This document shows positions 29,101 through 38,031 of a stretch of 64,000 bases of DNA, in pieces. Position 1 is the first letter of the stretch, and each line of letters starts with the position of its first letter. Made by a program: the position numbers and the translations under genes. This DNA is from Streptomyces drozdowiczii (GTDB taxonomy: Bacteria; Actinomycetota; Actinomycetes; Streptomycetales; Streptomycetaceae): the NCBI RefSeq assembly GCF_026167665.1, contig NZ_CP098740.1:6510001-6574000 (forward strand). Reading direction: 5' to 3'. The notes under the pieces were generated by a model. The model was given only the letters and a program-made list of their open reading frames with translations. It did not search any database and was not told where the DNA came from.

Positions 29101-30051
29101 CTACGACGGGGACGGCGCCCCCGGCCCGCCGTGCCCGGGCCAGGGGCGCAGCTTCTCCGGATTGCGCACCGCCCAGATGCGGTGCACACGCTCCCCGGCG
29201 AGACCGAACGCCGCCACGGTGACCGTGACCCCGGCGTGCTGGGCGACCAGGCCGGGACGCCCGTTCACCGTGCGTTCCAGCAGCAGGAGCTCGGGCACCT
29301 TGTCCGCGAAGTGGACCAGGTACTGGGCGATCCGCTCGGCGCCCTCGACCGGGCGCAGGGCCGCCCCGGCCAGCCCGCCGCCGTCGGTGATCATCGCCGC
29401 CTCCGGGTCGAGGAGGCCGATGAGCGCCCCGATGTCCTTGGCCTCCCAGGCGTCCTTGAACGCCCGCACCAGGACCGCCTGTCCGGCCGCCGGGACCGCA
29501 TCGGCGCGCGCGTCCCGGAGGCGCCGACGGGCCGAAGCGGCGAGCTGCCGACAGGCGGGGGCGCTCCGGCCGACGATGTCCGCCACCTCCGCGAAGGGGT
29601 AACGGAACACGTCGTGCAGCACGAACGTCACCCGCTCGGCCGGGGTCATGGCCTCCAGGACCACCAGGAAGGCCATGTTCACGGACTCGTCCAGGGTGAC
29701 CCGGTCCGCGGGGTCCGCACGGTCGTCGCGGCCGCCCTCGGCGCGACCGCCGACCCACTCGGAGCGGTCCGGCAGCGGCTCCGGTATCCACTCGCCGACG
29801 TAGCGCTCCCGCCTGACCCGCGCCGAGCCCAGCACATCGAGGCAGACCCGGCTGGCCACCGTCGTCAGCCACGCCCCGGGCGACGCGACGGCGTCCCGCT
29901 GCTCCGGTGACATCCCGTACCACCGGGCGTACGTCTCCTGTACGGCGTCCTCCGCCTCGGCGACCGAACCGAGCATCCGGTAGGCGAGGTTCATCAGCTG
30001 ACGCCGCTCGCCGATGACGGCGCTCAGGTCCGGCTCGGAAGGTGTGCTCAT
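29101..30051 (-). CDS. ECF41-type RNA polymerase sigma factor with SnoaL-like C-terminal extension
   Basis: This 316-residue ECF sigma factor has region 2 (RQLMNLAYRMLGSVAEAEDA, VQETYARWYG) and region 4 (ERVTFVLHDVFRYPFAEVAD). It then has a SnoaL-like extension of about 120 residues. The three ECF41 marks are present in slightly changed form: WIPEPL in the linker (consensus WLPEP), DGGGLAG (consensus DGGGR) and NPEKLR near the end (consensus NPDKL). In ECF41 the extension controls activity and there is no separate anti-sigma factor. The upstream region has a promoter of the ECF41 type, so it is likely autoregulated. Confidence 0.92.
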   Translation of the reverse strand: MSTPSEPDLSAVIGERRQLMNLAYRMLGSVAEAEDAVQETYARWYGMSPEQRDAVASPGAWLTTVASRVCLDVLGSARVRRERYVGEWIPEPLPDRSEWVGGRAEGGRDDRADPADRVTLDESVNMAFLVVLEAMTPAERVTFVLHDVFRYPFAEVADIVGRSAPACRQLAASARRRLRDARADAVPAAGQAVLVRAFKDAWEAKDIGALIGLLDPEAAMITDGGGLAGAALRPVEGAERIAQYLVHFADKVPELLLLERTVNGRPGLVAQHAGVTVTVAAFGLAGERVHRIWAVRNPEKLRPWPGHGGPGAPSPS

Positions 30052-30093
30052 GTACGTGACCGCCCCTGGTTGTCGTCGTGCGTTTCCCCTGCT

Positions 30094-30173
30094 GACGGTC
30101 CGACGGAACAGCCCGCCGGAATGTGAGGCCGCCGGCCGCCTCACATTCCGTGGATCTACGTCGTCGGACCGTC
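30094..30173. promoter_or_regulatory. Mirror-image divergent ECF41-type promoters in a nested palindrome
   Basis: On the plus strand CCTCACA (30139-30145), 16 bases and CGTC (30162-30165) face the membrane protein gene. On the minus strand CCTCACA (30128-30122), 16 bases and CGTC (30105-30102) face the sigma gene. ECF41 promoters are known to read TGTCACA-N16-CGTC. The two -35 regions form a 34-bp near-perfect palindrome (30117-30150), and the two -10 regions lie in a second, exact inverted repeat (30094-30105 with 30162-30173). Confidence 0.75.
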
Positions 30174-30220
30174 GAGACAGTACCGATCCACCGCCGCGAG
30201 GCAGAAGAGAGGACCGCGTC

Positions 30221-30655
30221 ATGGCCGCACCGACGATGGCAGCACCGAGCAGGCCCACACCCGCGGGGGCGGCGGCCCCGGGCCGGACCACGTTTGTCGA
30301 GGTCTCCCTCGCCCTGCAGACCCTGGCCATCTTCTTCCAGGCGGTCACCGCGGGGCTGCTGCTCTCCACCACGTACGGCGAGACCCTGCACGGCGTCGGC
30401 GCCCGCGTGATGTACGGCGCGACGATGCTGTACGTCCTCGCCGCGATCCTGGCGTGGCGGCCGGGCGGCGGATCGCCCCGCCCCATCCTGTACGCGACCG
30501 GCTTCCTCGTACTCGCCTCGGTGCAGGTGGTGCTGGGCATCGCCCATGCGGCGGCATGGCATGTCCCGCTGGGCGTCCTGATGTTCGGCCTGAGCACGGC
30601 AGCGCTCGGCCACGCGGTGTTCAGCCGGATGCTGCGCCGGGCGGCCAGGGGATAG
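30221..30655 (+). CDS. Small integral membrane protein, predicted ECF41 partner
   Basis: This 144-residue protein has about four membrane segments: VEVSLALQTLAIFFQAVTAG, MYGATMLYVLAAILAW, ILYATGFLVLASVQVVLGIA and VPLGVLMFGLSTAALGHAV. I do not recognise a family with certainty. GAGAGGA precedes the ATG at 30221. It is divergent from the ECF41 sigma gene and has the same type of promoter, so it is very likely that sigma factor's main target. ECF41 genes usually sit beside an oxidoreductase, epimerase or carboxymuconolactone decarboxylase gene, so a membrane protein is unusual. Confidence 0.8.
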   Translation: MAAPTMAAPSRPTPAGAAAPGRTTFVEVSLALQTLAIFFQAVTAGLLLSTTYGETLHGVGARVMYGATMLYVLAAILAWRPGGGSPRPILYATGFLVLASVQVVLGIAHAAAWHVPLGVLMFGLSTAALGHAVFSRMLRRAARG

Positions 30656-30719
30656 CGGGAGCGGCCATTGATCCCGCGGATGGGGGGTACGCGCCGGGGA
30701 CCCCACGAAAGGACGACGC

Positions 30720-32033
30720 GTGTCCCCACAGCGCAAGAACATCTTCGTACTCGGTCTGGACGAGGCGAACCTGCCGACCCTGAACGCCGTCCCCGACGCC
30801 GGCGGCTACCGGTTCCACCCCCTGCTGACCATCGAGGAGTTGCAGGGGGGTGAGGTGTCGGTGGCGGATCTGATGGACCGGGCCCGCGCGGTGCTCGACG
30901 CGCACGAGGGCACCGTCGACGCGATCGTCGGCTACTGGGACTTCCCCGTCAGCACCCTCGTACCGATGCTCGGCCGCGAGTACGGCACCCGCACCACCAG
31001 CCTGGAATCCGTCGTCAAGTGCGAGCACAAGTACTGGAGCCGGCTGGAGCAGAAGAAGGCCACCGACGCCCTGCCCGGCTTCGGCCGGGTCGACCTCGAC
31101 AGCGACGACCCGCAGCCGCCCGAGGGCGTCGGCTTCCCCATGTGGCTCAAGCCGGCCCTCGCCTACTCCTCGGAACTCGCCTACGGCGTCAAGGACATGA
31201 CGGAGTTCCGGGCCGCCGTGGAGACCATACGCAAGGGCATCGGCCGGGTCGGCAAACCCTTCGACGAGGTCCTGGAACTCCTCGACCTGCCGCCGGAGAT
31301 GGAGGGTGTCGGCGGACAGGTCTGCCTCGCCGAGGAGGCCATGACCGGTATCCAGGTCGCCGTCGAGGGTTACGCGAACGACGGCGAGGTCACCGTCTAC
31401 GGGGTGCTCGACTCCATCAACTACCCCGACTCCCCGTGCTTCCTGCGCCACCAGTACCCGAGCACCCTGCCCCCGGCGGTGGTCCACCAGCTGCACGAGG
31501 TCAGCGAGCGGACCATCCGCCAGATCGGCATGGACGCCGCCACGTTCAGCATCGAGTACTTCTACGACCCGAAGACCGGCCGGGTCAGCCTGCTGGAGAT
31601 CAACCCGCGCCACTCCCAGTCCCACGCGGAGCTCTTCCACTACGTCGACGGCGTCCCCAACCACCACCGGATGATCCGCCTCGCCCTCGGCGAGGACCCC
31701 GTGGTGCCCGGCGGCGACGGCCCGTACCGCATGGCCGCCAAGTGGTACTACCGCTGGTTCGGCGAGGGCACGGTCCGCGAGGTCCCCACGCCGGAGCGGA
31801 TCGCGGCCATCGAGCGCGAGATACCCGGCGTACGCATCGACATGGTGCCGTCCGAGGGCCAGAAGCTCTCCACCGTTCCCCAGCAGGACAGCTACAGCTA
31901 CGAGATCGCCCACATCTTCACCGGAGCGGACGACGAGGAGGGTCTGCGGCGCAAGTTCGACCAGTGCGTCGCCGCGCTCGGCCTCACCTTCGAGGACACC
32001 GCACCGGGCGGCCGCGACGTCAAGGCGTCGTGA
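30720..32033 (+). CDS. ATP-grasp domain protein
   Basis: This 437-residue protein starts at a GTG with AAAGGA before it. It has the ATP-grasp fold: a first domain (NIFVLGLDEANLPTLNAVPD), the ATP-binding lysine region (GVGFPMWLKPALAYSSELAY) and the metal-binding end (VSLLEINPRHSQSHAELFHY). Such enzymes form an amide or ester by way of an acyl phosphate. The substrate cannot be read from the sequence. The CocE-type hydrolase gene starts 35 bp downstream, so the two are probably one operon. Confidence 0.85.
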   Translation: MSPQRKNIFVLGLDEANLPTLNAVPDAGGYRFHPLLTIEELQGGEVSVADLMDRARAVLDAHEGTVDAIVGYWDFPVSTLVPMLGREYGTRTTSLESVVKCEHKYWSRLEQKKATDALPGFGRVDLDSDDPQPPEGVGFPMWLKPALAYSSELAYGVKDMTEFRAAVETIRKGIGRVGKPFDEVLELLDLPPEMEGVGGQVCLAEEAMTGIQVAVEGYANDGEVTVYGVLDSINYPDSPCFLRHQYPSTLPPAVVHQLHEVSERTIRQIGMDAATFSIEYFYDPKTGRVSLLEINPRHSQSHAELFHYVDGVPNHHRMIRLALGEDPVVPGGDGPYRMAAKWYYRWFGEGTVREVPTPERIAAIEREIPGVRIDMVPSEGQKLSTVPQQDSYSYEIAHIFTGADDEEGLRRKFDQCVAALGLTFEDTAPGGRDVKAS

Positions 32034-32068
32034 ACAGGGCCGCGAAGAGGAAGGAGCAGAGCACAGGT

Positions 32069-34104
32069 ATGCGACACGTCGACCGACTGCCGTACGAGGT
32101 AAGCCAAGAGGACCACGTCATCATCACCATGTCGGACGGGGTCCGGCTGTCGGCGAGGATCTGGCGCCCCACCACCTCCGACCGCCAACCGGTCCCGGCG
32201 ATCCTGGAGGCCGTCCCCTACCGCAAGAACGACCTCACCTCCACCCGCGACGCGATCCACCACCCCTACATCGCGGGCCACGGCTACGCCTGCGTACGCG
32301 TGGACCTGCGGGGCACCGGCGAGTCCGAGGGCGTCCTGCTGGACGAATACCTGGAACGCGAACAGCGCGACGCCGAGGAGGTCCTCGCCTGGCTCGCCGA
32401 GCAGCCCTGGTGCGACGGCAGGACCGGCATGATGGGCATCTCCTGGGGCGGGTTCGCCGCGCTCCAGGTCGCCGCCCGCCGCCCCCCGAGCCTCGGCGCC
32501 ATCGTCATCGCGTCCTTCACGGACGACCGGTACGCGGACGACATGCACTACGTCGGCGGCGCGATGCTCTCCGACAACCTGGCCGAGGCGGGCACCATGT
32601 TCGCCTACTCCACCTGCCCGCCCGACCCCGCCGCCGTCGGCGACCGGTGGCGGGACATGTGGCACGAACGGCTGGACTCCGCGCGCCCCTGGGTCCTCGA
32701 ATGGCTGCGCCACCAGGAACGCGACGACTACTGGCGGCACGCCTCGCTCAGCGAGGACTACCAGGCGCTGCAATGCCCGGTACTGGCCTCCAGCGGCTGG
32801 GCCGACGGCTACTCCAACGCCGTCACCCGCCTCCTGAGCCGCGTCGACGTCCCCCGCAAGGGCCTCATCGGACCCTGGTCGCACAAGCTGCCCCACCTGG
32901 GTGAGCCCGGCCCGGCCATCGGCTACCTCCAGGAGGTCGTGCGGTGGTGGGACCACTGGCTCAAGGGCGTCGAGAACGGGGTCATGGACGGGCCCATGAT
33001 CCGCGCCTGGATGCAGGAGAGCGTGCCCCCTCCACCTCCTACCAGGAGCGGCCGGGCCGCTGGGTGGGGGAGCCGAGCTGGCCGTCCCCGCACATCGAGG
33101 ACGTGCCGTACCCCCTCCGGGACCACGCCATCGTCCTCGGCGACCAGGACCCGGCGGCCGGGGCGGAGGAACGCGTCCACACCGTGCAGTCCCCGCTGTC
33201 CGTAGGCCAGTTCGCGGGCAAATGGGCCTCGTACAACGCCCCGCCGGACCTGCCCTACGACCAGCGCGAGGAGGACGGCGGCTCACTGGTCTTCGAGACC
33301 GCGCCGCTGCCCGAACGCGTCGAGATCCTGGGCGCGCCCTCGGTGGACCTGCTCGTCTCCTCGTCCCGGGAGACCGGGCAGGTCGCGGTGCGGCTCTCCG
33401 ACGTCGCCCCCGACGGCCGGGCGACCCGGGTCACCTACGGCGTGCTCAACCTCGCCCACCGCTCCGGCGCGGACCGGCCCGAACCCCTGGAGCCCGGCGA
33501 GGCGTACCCCGTACGGGTCCCGCTCAACGGGGTCGCCCAGGTCTTCCCGGCGGGCCACCGCATCCGCCTCTCGCTCTCCACCTCGTACTGGCCGCTCGTC
33601 TGGCCGGCCGCCGCGCCCACCTGCCTGAGCGTGTACGAGAGCGGCAGCCGCCTCACGCTGCCCGTCCGCCCGGCCGAGGCACCGGACGGGATGCCCGAGG
33701 TGCCCTTCGGGGAGCCGGAGGGGTGTGCGCCGCCCGAGGTCACCCAGCTCACCGAGCCCGAACAGGCGTGGACGGTGACGAGGAACCTGGTCGACTACCA
33801 CTCCGCGCTCGACATCGTGAAGGACCGGGGCATCCAGCGGTTCGAGGAGAACGGCATCGAGGTGGGGCTGCGGGCCTGCGAGAAGTACACCTCCGTCGCG
33901 GACGACTTCGGCTCGGTGAGCGGCGAGTCCGCGTGGACCATGCGGTTCCGGCGCCCCGACTGGGACGTACGCGTGGAGACCCGCACCATGCTGACCTCGG
34001 ACGAGGCCGCGTTCCATGTGGACGCCACCCTCGACGGCTACGAGGACGGCCGCCGGGTCTTCTCCCGCACCTGGAACGAGAGCGTGCCGAGGTCGAACCT
34101 CTGA
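32069..34104 (+). CDS. CocE/NonD-family X-Pro-dipeptidyl-peptidase-like hydrolase, frameshifted
   Basis: The first frame has an alpha/beta hydrolase domain: the oxyanion Tyr region LEAVPYRKNDLTSTRD, the nucleophile elbow MGISWGGFAALQVAA, the Asp loop LASSGWADGYSNAV and the His loop GPWSHKLPH. The C-terminal jelly-roll domain is in another frame (HIEDVPYPLRDHAIVLGD to FSRTWNESVPRSNL). One C added at 33026-33030 gives SVPPSTSYQERPGRWVGEP and a 678-residue protein. CocE/NonD enzymes cleave esters or N-terminal X-Pro peptides. It follows the ATP-grasp gene; making and breaking of the same bond type is possible but unproven. The frameshift looks like an error. Confidence 0.85.
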
Positions 34105-34116
34105 CCCCGTGCGGCC

Positions 34117-35310
34117 CTAGTTCTTCCGGGGGTTCGGGCGCCACTCCAGCATCATGATCGTGGCGTCGTCGCTCAGCCGGTCGTGCTGGTACTCGCGGAT
34201 GGAGTGGATGAGCTGCCGCAGGGCCTCCGACGCGGGCTCCCCGGCGGCCGTGGCGCGGATGATCGAGGCCGTGAAGCGGTTCAGGCCGAACTGCGTGCCG
34301 TCCGCCATGCGGGCCTCGGTCACCCCGTCCGTGTACAGCAGGATCCGGTCACCCGGCAGCAGCGGCACCTCGTGGACCACCCGTTCCGCCTCGGAGATCA
34401 CGCCGGGGGTGCCCAGAGGCGGTTCGCCGGGGCGGTCGAGAGCGTTGTCCAGGACGCGGTTCTCGCGGATCAGCAGCGGCGCCGGGTGGCCGCAGTTGAT
34501 CCAGCTCAGGATGCCGCTGGACATGTCCAGTTGCAGCGCGACGCCGGTGCAGAACTGGTCGGGCAGCCACTCCGCCAGCGCGTCGTCCACCGTCCGGACC
34601 AGCTCCCGCAGCCCCGACCCCTTGCGCCGGGCGCTGCGGCAGCCGGCGATCGCGATCGCGCTGGTCAGCCCGGACGCCAGGTTGTGGCCCATCGCGTCGA
34701 GGATGACCGCGTGCAGCGTCGACTCCGTCAGCGAGTGGTCGAAGGCGTCGCCGCCCAGCTCGTACGCCGGCTCCAGCACCGCCGTGGACAGCGCCCGGTC
34801 CTCACCGACCGCCCGCGGCGGGAGCAGGGTCCGCACCATCTCGGCGGGCAGCGTCATCGTCTCCGTACGGGTGCGCTGCACGAACCGGTCGCTGAACGCC
34901 CGCTTCGACGTGATCGCCATCGCCAGGACGGACGCCAGACTCGCGCACCGTTCGAGCAGCGTCCGGTCCAGCGCGTCCACCTGGACCCCGATGACCCCCA
35001 GCCGCTCCACCCCGTCCACCAGCGGCAGCCACGCGATCAGCGACTCGGTGTCCGTCGTCTCGACGCGCAGCGCGAGCGAGCGGAAGGCCGAACCGGCCAG
35101 TGACGCGTCCACATGGAGCTGCGCCTCGCCCGAGAGCGGGGAGAGGCGCTGCTGCTGGAGGTCGACGATGTAGATCTCCACCCGGCGCAGCCCCAGCAGA
35201 CCGGCGTACCGGTTGACCAGCGCCGGCAGATCGGTCGGCGCGGTCGCGTGCACCTCCGCCAGGAAGCCGTGCATCAGCCGTTCGCCGTCACTGGTGGGGG
35301 AGTGTGTCAT
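34117..35310 (-). CDS. GAF-like SpoIIE-type (PP2C) phosphatase
   Basis: This 397-residue protein has an N-terminal GAF-like sensor (ALVNRYAGLLGLRRVEIYIV to LASVLAMAITSKRAF). The C-terminal PP2C/SpoIIE domain has AYELGGDAFDHSLTESTLH, VILDAMGHNLASGLTSAIA, SWINCGHPAPLLIRENRVL, LLYTDGVTEARM and DDATIMMLEW. It probably dephosphorylates an anti-sigma antagonist in a SigB-like partner-switch pathway. The next genes upstream include a SigB-type sigma factor. The ATG at 35310 is normal for the family. Confidence 0.87.
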   Translation of the reverse strand: MTHSPTSDGERLMHGFLAEVHATAPTDLPALVNRYAGLLGLRRVEIYIVDLQQQRLSPLSGEAQLHVDASLAGSAFRSLALRVETTDTESLIAWLPLVDGVERLGVIGVQVDALDRTLLERCASLASVLAMAITSKRAFSDRFVQRTRTETMTLPAEMVRTLLPPRAVGEDRALSTAVLEPAYELGGDAFDHSLTESTLHAVILDAMGHNLASGLTSAIAIAGCRSARRKGSGLRELVRTVDDALAEWLPDQFCTGVALQLDMSSGILSWINCGHPAPLLIRENRVLDNALDRPGEPPLGTPGVISEAERVVHEVPLLPGDRILLYTDGVTEARMADGTQFGLNRFTASIIRATAAGEPASEALRQLIHSIREYQHDRLSDDATIMMLEWRPNPRKN

Positions 35311-35363
35311 GGGGGTATCACCCGTCCGGCAGATGTGTGCGCACCGAGGAAAAGCCGTACGAA

Positions 35364-35405
35364 AAAGTGAGGGCCGACCGGGAATTCCCGGCCGACCCTC
35401 ACTTT
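35364..35405 (-). terminator. Terminator of the hydrophobic-peptide gene
   Basis: A stem of about 18 bp with two mismatches around a GAATTC centre is followed on the minus strand by a run of five T. It lies just past the stop of the gene at 35438-35608. Confidence 0.8.
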
Positions 35406-35437
35406 ATGTGCCGCTGCGACGTATCGCCCGGTCAGAT

Positions 35438-35608
35438 CTACCAGCGGTACCAGCGGCCCCGCTTTCCACCGCCGCCCGCCGGGCGGACGACGAACCCGAG
35501 CAGCCACACCACCAGCACGGCGATGGCTATCCACCACAGGGCCTTCAGGGCGAAACCCGCCCCGAAGAGAATGAGCGCAAGCAGAAGAACCAGAATCACG
35601 GGAACCAT
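35438..35608 (-). CDS. Small hydrophobic membrane protein
   Basis: This 56-residue protein is almost all membrane segment (VPVILVLLLALILFGAGFAL and LWWIAIAVLVVWLLGFVVR), followed by a basic tail GGGKRGRWYRW. GGAGG lies 9 bases before the ATG, and a terminator follows the stop, so it is a real gene. Such short hydrophobic proteins are common in Streptomyces. The function is unknown. Confidence 0.8.
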   Translation of the reverse strand: MVPVILVLLLALILFGAGFALKALWWIAIAVLVVWLLGFVVRPAGGGGKRGRWYRW

Positions 35609-35805
35609 GGGTATCAACCTCCGAAGCACCGGATGCCCCGGCCCTCCGCCTCTATTCCTGAAAAACTCCCGACTTTCCCGGTGAAGAGCGGGAAGAAGAT
35701 TTCGGACCCGGTGGTGCCGGGCGCGCTCCGTGTGGACCTCCCATAGTGGGAAGGGCGCCCGAACACCCCGGGCCGAGCCACCGCACACCGTGAGGAGCCC
35801 CACCG

Positions 35806-36408
35806 ATGACCCGAGCACTCGCGCTCGTCTGCACCCTCTCCCCGTCACCCAAGCCGTCCAGCACCCAGCTGCTCGCCGACCAGATCATGGCCGAACTCTC
35901 CGGCCTGGGGGTGAAGGGGGAGACGGTGCGGATCGCCGACCACGACGTGCGGCCCGGGATCGCCCAGGACATGGGAGACGGGGACGAGTGGCCCCGGCTG
36001 CGCGACAAGGTGCTGGCGGCGGACATCCTGCTGCTGGCCACCCCGATCTGGCTCGGGCACCCGGCGAGCCACTGCCAGCGCGTACTGGAACGGCTGAACG
36101 CCGACATTTCCGAAACCGACGACGAGGGACGGCAGTTGCCCTACGGCAAGGTGGGCATGGTGGCCGTCGTCGGCAACGAGGACGGCGCCCACAAGGTGAG
36201 CGCCGACGTCTTCCAGGGCCTCAACGACCTTGGCTTCACCCTCGCGCCCGGGGCGGTGAGCTACTGGGTCGGAGAGGCCATGCACGGCACCGACTACCGG
36301 GACCTCGAGGAGACGCCCGACGCCGTCCGGTCCACCACCCACCAGATGGCCCTCAACGCCGCACACCTCGCCCGGGTCCTCGCCGAGTCCCCCTACCCTC
36401 CGCGCTGA
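35806..36408 (+). CDS. Flavodoxin-like NAD(P)H-dependent FMN reductase
   Basis: This 200-residue protein has the flavodoxin fold: ALALVCTLSPSPKPSSTQLL (phosphate-binding loop), ADILLLATPIWLGHPASHCQ and GKVGMVAVVGNEDGAHKVSA. It resembles NADPH-dependent FMN reductases of the flavodoxin_2/NQO-like group. A GAGGAG-like site precedes the ATG. The sigma gene is downstream on the same strand but has its own promoter region. The substrate is unknown. Confidence 0.85.
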   Translation: MTRALALVCTLSPSPKPSSTQLLADQIMAELSGLGVKGETVRIADHDVRPGIAQDMGDGDEWPRLRDKVLAADILLLATPIWLGHPASHCQRVLERLNADISETDDEGRQLPYGKVGMVAVVGNEDGAHKVSADVFQGLNDLGFTLAPGAVSYWVGEAMHGTDYRDLEETPDAVRSTTHQMALNAAHLARVLAESPYPPR

Positions 36409-36482
36409 CCCCTTCCTTCCGGGCCCCGCGCCGCCACCACCGCGTCAGATGACAAATTCTCCAGGGCTTTTGTCGCACGCGT

Positions 36483-36507
36483 GTGTGGAACGCATGGCTC
36501 CGGGTAG
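36483..36507 (+). promoter_or_regulatory. Candidate SigB-type promoter of the sigma-factor gene
   Basis: GTGT (36483-36486), a 15-base spacer and GGGTAG (36502-36507) resemble the Streptomyces SigB-type promoter (GNNT, 14-16 bases, GGGTAC/T). It lies about 55 bp before the start of a SigB-family gene, so autoregulation is plausible. Confidence 0.5.
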
Positions 36508-36560
36508 TCGCAGCTTCGCGCATGCGTAAGCAGCCGCTGTCCGAGGAAGGAATGATCGCC

Positions 36561-37433
36561 ATGCCGACATCCGTATCTGCCCAGGTGCCGGGGACCACGA
36601 CAGGTGCGCCGGCCGAACTCCCCGAGATCGCCGACCCGCTGAAGGTCGCGCCCAAGGACGCCCGGGCACTCAGCAAGCTGTTCTTCGACCGGTTGCAGAC
36701 CCTCGAAGAAGGCACGCCGGAGTACCAGTACGCCCGCAATACGCTCATCGAGATGAACCTCACCCTGGTCCACTTCGCCGCGGCCCGGTACCGCAACCGC
36801 GGCAACGGGCAGATGGAGGACATCATCCAGGTGGGCACCATCGGCCTGATCAAGGCCATCGACCGCTTCGAACTCAGCAGGGAAGTCGAATTCACCTCGT
36901 TCGCCATTCCCTACATCGTCGGTGAGATCAAGCGCTTCTTCCGGGACACCACCTGGTCCGTCCATGTGCCCCGGCGGCTCCAGGAACTCCGGGTCACCCT
37001 CGCCAAGGCCAAGGAGGAGCTGGCCACCTCGCTCGGCCGGGAGGCCACCGTCGCCGAACTCTCCGAACGCCTCGCCATCAGCGAGGAGGACGTCATCGAG
37101 GGCCTGGTCGCATCCAACGGCTACACCGCGCACTCGCTGGACGTACCCCTCGACGGGGCGGAGTCCGACAGCCCCAGCGGGGTGAGCCGCACCCACGCGG
37201 ACATCACCGGCGAGTGCGACCCGGGGATCGAGCTGGTCGAGAACCTGCACGCCCTGGCACCCCTGCTGGAGACACTGGACGAACGGGAACGCGCCATCGT
37301 CCAGATGCGCTTCGGCCAGGAGATGACGCAGTCCCAGATAGGTGAACAGCTCGGTCTCTCGCAGATGCACGTCTCACGGCTGATCGCCCGCATACTGGGC
37401 AAGCTCCGCGAAGGCATCCTCACCGAGGACTGA
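36561..37433 (+). CDS. SigB/SigF/SigG-subfamily RNA polymerase sigma factor
   Basis: This 290-residue sigma factor has region 2 (LIEMNLTLVHFAAARYRNRG, QVGTIGLIKAIDRFELSREV, EFTSFAIPYIVGEIKRFFRD), region 3 (VPRRLQELRVTLAKAKEEL) and region 4 (LDERERAIVQMRFGQEMTQS, LSQMHVSRLIARILGKLREG). It belongs to the SigB/SigF group used for stress and sporulation. I chose the ATG at 36561 because the AGGAAGGA site is about 8 bases before it; the ATG at 36552 touches that site. No anti-sigma gene is adjacent. Two SpoIIE-type phosphatases are in the window. Confidence 0.92.
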   Translation: MPTSVSAQVPGTTTGAPAELPEIADPLKVAPKDARALSKLFFDRLQTLEEGTPEYQYARNTLIEMNLTLVHFAAARYRNRGNGQMEDIIQVGTIGLIKAIDRFELSREVEFTSFAIPYIVGEIKRFFRDTTWSVHVPRRLQELRVTLAKAKEELATSLGREATVAELSERLAISEEDVIEGLVASNGYTAHSLDVPLDGAESDSPSGVSRTHADITGECDPGIELVENLHALAPLLETLDERERAIVQMRFGQEMTQSQIGEQLGLSQMHVSRLIARILGKLREGILTED

Positions 37434-37440
37434 TCCCCGC

Positions 37441-37893
37441 CTACTGGACGCGCGACGAACGCGTGGACGACTCGTCCTCGTCCTCGTCGTCGTCCGAACC
37501 CGGCACATGGACGTCGGTGACGTTGATGTTGATCTCGACCACGTCGAGACCGGTCATCGTCTCCACGGCGTCCGTGACGTTCGTACGGAGGCTGCGGGCG
37601 GTGTCCCGGATGGGGGCGCCGTACTCCACGACGATGTCGACGTCGATGGCGGTCTGCTTCTCGCCGACCTCCACCTTGACGCCCCGCCCCGGGTCACTGG
37701 AGCGGGAGACCTTGTCCCTGACGGCTCCGATCGCTCGCGAAGGACCCTTGCCGACGGAATGCACCCCGTCGGTCTCCCGTACCGCGATACCGGCGATGGT
37801 CGAGACCACGTTGTCCGCGATGGTCGTCGTCCCTCGGGTGCCGCCCGCCGCACCGCCGTCCAGCGTGGTGCCGCCGCTTTCGTTGGTCGCCAT
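37441..37893 (-). CDS. Asp23/Gls24-family envelope-stress protein
   Basis: This 150-residue protein has the Asp23 domain: TIADNVVSTIAGIAVRETDG, VHSVGKG, VKVEVGEKQTAIDVDIVVEY and VVEININVTDVHV. The tail is acidic and Ser-rich (DDDEDEDESS). Asp23 proteins in Gram-positives are linked to cell-envelope stress, and in actinomycetes they are often next to SigB-type genes. It is convergent with the sigma gene, with only 7 bp between them. It lies next to the gas-vesicle operon on the same strand. Confidence 0.88.
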   Translation of the reverse strand: MATNESGGTTLDGGAAGGTRGTTTIADNVVSTIAGIAVRETDGVHSVGKGPSRAIGAVRDKVSRSSDPGRGVKVEVGEKQTAIDVDIVVEYGAPIRDTARSLRTNVTDAVETMTGLDVVEININVTDVHVPGSDDDEDEDESSTRSSRVQ

Positions 37894-38031
37894 GAGTTCC
37901 TCACACGGAAAGAGCTGGGGTGGGAGAGGGGCTGCCCGGCGGAAGCCGTTCCGCCCCTCATCCCACTCTCCTCCGGCTTCCGCGCCCCCGCCATTCGGGT
38001 GAGCACCCGCACCCGGGGGACCGGCGCCGGC

